Notes under the pieces: model-generated | The model's database searches: none | The model's input: the letters and a program-made list of their open reading frames with translations, nothing else | Told to the model about the DNA's origin: nothing | Shown here: one piece after another, positions 62,905-64,000 of the stretch | Layout of the letters: each line of letters begins with the position of its first letter | Numbering within the stretch: position 1 is the first letter of the stretch | Made by a program: the position numbers and the translations under genes | Assembly (NCBI GenBank): GCA_035582835.1 | Contig: JAYKAV010000285.1 | Coordinates: forward strand, 62,001-126,000 | DNA: 64,000 nt | Source of the DNA: Phoebastria nigripes | Lineage: Eukaryota; Chordata; Aves; Procellariiformes; Diomedeidae | Direction: 5' to 3'

Positions 62905-63042
62905 CATGTTGTTGTGGTTTAACCCGGCAGGCCGTCAAACACCACACAGCTGCTCGCTCACTCCCCCCTCCCCTCAGTGGGATGGGGGAGAGAAATCGTT
63001 GGAAAAAAAAAAAGTAAAATTCATGGATTGAGATAAAGACAG

Positions 63043-63048
63043 TTTAAT
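63043..63048 (-). promoter_or_regulatory. LTR D polyadenylation signal
   Basis: TTTAAT on the plus strand is ATTAAA on the element strand, at the conserved LTR position. Confidence 0.55.
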
Positions 63049-63191
63049 AAAACAGAAAAGGAAGGGAAAATAATAATAATAATAATAATAATGATAGAAT
63101 ATACAAAATGAGTGATGCACAATGCAATTGCTCACCACCCGCTGAGTGATATCCAAGCAGCAATAGCTACTTCCTGGACCACGCCTCCTAC

Positions 63192-63199
63192 TTATATAT
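63192..63199 (-). promoter_or_regulatory. LTR D TATA box
   Basis: TTATATAT on the plus strand reads ATATATAA on the element strand, just downstream of the CRE. Confidence 0.6.
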
Positions 63200-63205
63200 T
63201 GAGCA

Positions 63206-63213
63206 TGACGTCA
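63206..63213 (-). promoter_or_regulatory. LTR D CRE palindrome TGACGTCA
   Basis: A perfect consensus CREB/ATF site, 6 bp upstream of the TATA box, as in LTR B. Confidence 0.65.
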
Positions 63214-63445
63214 CATGGTATGGAATACCCCATTGGCCAGTTGGGCTAGCTGTCCTGGCTATGCTCCCTCCCAGCTTCTTGTGCACTCTTGGCAGAGCAT
63301 GGGAAGCTGAAAAGTCCTTGACTAGCAGACTACTTAGCAACAACTAAAAACATCAGTGTCTTATCAACATTATTCTCATACTAAATCCANAACACAGCAC
63401 TAGGAAGAAAATTAACTCTATCCCAGCTGAAACCAGGACACATGT

Positions 63446-64000
63446 ATTATGTCATACTCGGAGATCACAAATGAGGAGCTTTTCAGATGCATCCAGAGCC
63501 TTATATAAATATAGGAAATACACCAATTCTAATTGGTTTCAATTGACTTAAGCTGAATTGAAGTCTGGTTTATAAAATAAGCTTCATTTTTAATTAAGTA
63601 AATGTCCTCACAATCTTTTGCACTATTTATCTATGTCAATTTAACTAACACCTTAATCAATTTTTTGATTGGAAGATGTGAAGGTATGAAAAGGTTGTTT
63701 TGTTTGGTTTGGTTTTAAAAGAAAGGTAAAAACCTACTTCTGTTTGTTTATTCCTCTGCTATCTGTCAGTATCTACGTCAAAACAGCTCCGGTTCCTCTA
63801 GCTGCAGTGAGAAAGATTCAGTGCTTGCAAGTGGCTTTCAGATTGATTCTGATATTTAGTGGCATGCTTTCACTGCACAATTAACCGGACACTTTACTTG
63901 AGTTGTAACTCACCCCAATCTCACCATCCGCATAAAGGAGCTAGGTTTTATTTAAATGGGAATACAAGCAAGTGCCTAAGCACTGCTTTCCGGCTGAAAC
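63446..64000. other. Noncoding DNA without recognised elements
   Basis: Nothing identifiable from LTR D to the end of the window. Confidence 0.5.

Larger units (their letters stand above)
62910..63440 (-). mobile_element. Solo LTR D (avian ERV, TguLTR5-like)
   Basis: A 531-bp element reads on the plus strand from TGTTGTGGTTTAACCC to GAAACCAGGACA, with a perfect 5-bp target duplication, CATGT (62905-62909 and 63441-63445). It is very similar to LTR B and to the reverse complement of LTR C. It carries an (AAT)n tract at about 63070-63092, a perfect CRE, a TATA box and an ATTAAA signal on the element strand. There is no internal sequence, so it is a solo LTR. Confidence 0.95.

Noticed and set aside
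24209..63440. LTRs B and D as the two ends of one large provirus
   Set aside because: They have the same orientation but lie 38 kb apart, each with its own different target duplication (ACCGG/ACTGG and CATGT), and there are no viral genes between them.
1..64000. CRISPR array, operon, prophage or other prokaryotic system
   Set aside because: Composition, CR1 elements and ERV LTRs show vertebrate nuclear DNA. There are no regular spacer-repeat arrays or coding clusters.

Overview
This window looks like avian nuclear DNA: an AT-rich, gene-poor stretch, intergenic or deep intronic, with no protein-coding gene I can support. The bird assignment rests on its interspersed repeats. There is a 5'-truncated CR1 LINE with a recognisable reverse transcriptase, several other CR1 pieces of different ages, and four solo LTRs resembling the endogenous-retrovirus LTR family common in passerines and other neoavian birds (TguLTR5-like, recognised from memory, not searched). 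There is no Alu, B1 or L1 material.

Layout. 1-11.5 kb: unique AT-rich sequence with at most one very old repeat relic. 11.6-13.1 kb: two minus-strand CR1 tails. 14-15.4 kb: a possible tRNA-derived SINE relic, then a 72-N assembly gap flanked by two near-copies of the same ~145 bp, probably a false duplication. 19-22 kb: an old repeat relic, an AT-rich low-complexity tract and solo LTR A (+). 24-26 kb: solo LTR B (-) and an old plus-strand CR1 tail. 27-34 kb: a pyrimidine microsatellite, a GC-rich 319-bp island with TG...CA ends, a tRNA-like A/B-box pair and a GC-elevated block of unknown origin. 39.5 kb: a MIR-like SINE. 48.3-48.8 kb: solo LTR C (+), inserted into one copy of an older short tandem duplication. 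54.5-56.1 kb: the main CR1. 58.1-59.2 kb: a heavily decayed but long minus-strand CR1. 62.4 kb: a long A-rich tract. 62.9-63.4 kb: solo LTR D (-).

No genes work together here. The only protein-level signal is the CR1 ORF2 remnant, which is frameshifted. The only clear promoter-like elements are inside the solo LTRs: a TATA box, an ATTAAA polyadenylation signal and, in two copies, an intact CRE palindrome. The many open frames of 60-160 codons elsewhere look like chance frames. I did not find a new biological system. The observations most worth a second look are the probable assembly artefact at 15 kb, the nested-insertion history at 48 kb, the CRE-bearing LTRs and the unexplained GC-rich island at 27.4 kb.
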